The notes beneath the pieces are model-generated. The model searched no databases and had not been told where the DNA came from. It saw nothing but the letters and a program-made list of their open reading frames with translations. From NCBI GenBank assembly GCA_944320845.1, contig CALUJA010000013.1:23146-87145 (forward strand): DNA of 64,000 bases, in the 5' to 3' direction. This document shows, one piece after another, positions 63,942 to 64,000 of the stretch (positions are counted from its first letter, which is position 1; the number at the start of each line of letters is the position of its first letter). This DNA is from an uncultured Phocaeicola sp. (GTDB lineage Bacteria > Bacteroidota > Bacteroidia > Bacteroidales > Bacteroidaceae). A program made the translations under genes and the position numbers.

Positions 63942-64000
63942 AGACGATTAAACATTAATAATTTGGTTTCTTGTTTTTCGGAAAACGCCTTTGCGGTGAG

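Noticed and set aside
1-64000. tRNA, rRNA, CRISPR arrays and insertion sequences
   Set aside because: I looked for cloverleaf ends, regular spaced repeats and transposase motifs on both strands and saw none I could support; a dedicated scan could still find a divergent case.

Overview
The window looks like a chromosome segment of a gut Bacteroidales bacterium (Bacteroides/Phocaeicola type). The signs are a hybrid two-component system (HTCS), a SusC/SusD pair, many secreted lipoproteins, Bacteroidetes -7 boxes (TAnnTTTG) and A-rich start regions in place of strong Shine-Dalgarno sites. Almost every gene after 9.8 kb lies on the minus strand.

1-9.8 kb is part of an arabinose-polysaccharide utilisation locus. 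It holds a lectin-like surface lipoprotein cut by the window edge, an HTCS regulator, and divergent GH43 and GH51 glycosidases. A pair of CTAAAT-TCCACC-type repeats 21 bp apart sits just upstream of the -7 box on both sides of the regulator, and I propose it as the HTCS operator. A short RNA-like unit (promoter, about 60 nt, terminator) follows the GH51 gene.

9.8-17.7 kb is a minus-strand SusC-SusD operon carrying a glycerophosphodiester phosphodiesterase, a DUF218 protein and a secreted protein of unknown function, with no glycoside hydrolase. 17.9-22.2 kb holds cysS, a large lipoprotein and a second DUF218 protein.

22.2-52.4 kb is an exopolysaccharide/capsule locus: Wza export lipoprotein, Wzc tyrosine kinase with a Tyr-Gly repeat tail, CpsB-type phosphatase, Wzy-like polymerase, Wzx flippase, about a dozen glycosyltransferases, a UDP-glucuronate epimerase, pyruvyl transferases, an MBOAT/SGNH acylation pair and the initiating sugar transferase. 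The 25-46 kb interior is much more AT-rich than its flanks and contains broken genes: a pyruvyl transferase split at a run of ten G, an acyltransferase with a frameshift and a stop, and a glycosyltransferase stub.

52.4-64 kb is the most unusual part and runs directly into wza. It contains three homologous small proteins of about 130 aa with a shared N-terminus, four aligned cysteines and a C-terminal Lys-Ser. They are followed by two unknown membrane proteins, an HPr-kinase-like protein, two radical SAM/SPASM-PqqD modules, a SipW-like S24/S26 peptidase, a nucleotidyltransferase-family protein and an ABC exporter. I read this as a putative peptide modification and export system (RiPP-like) joined to the polysaccharide locus. 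Its product is unknown.
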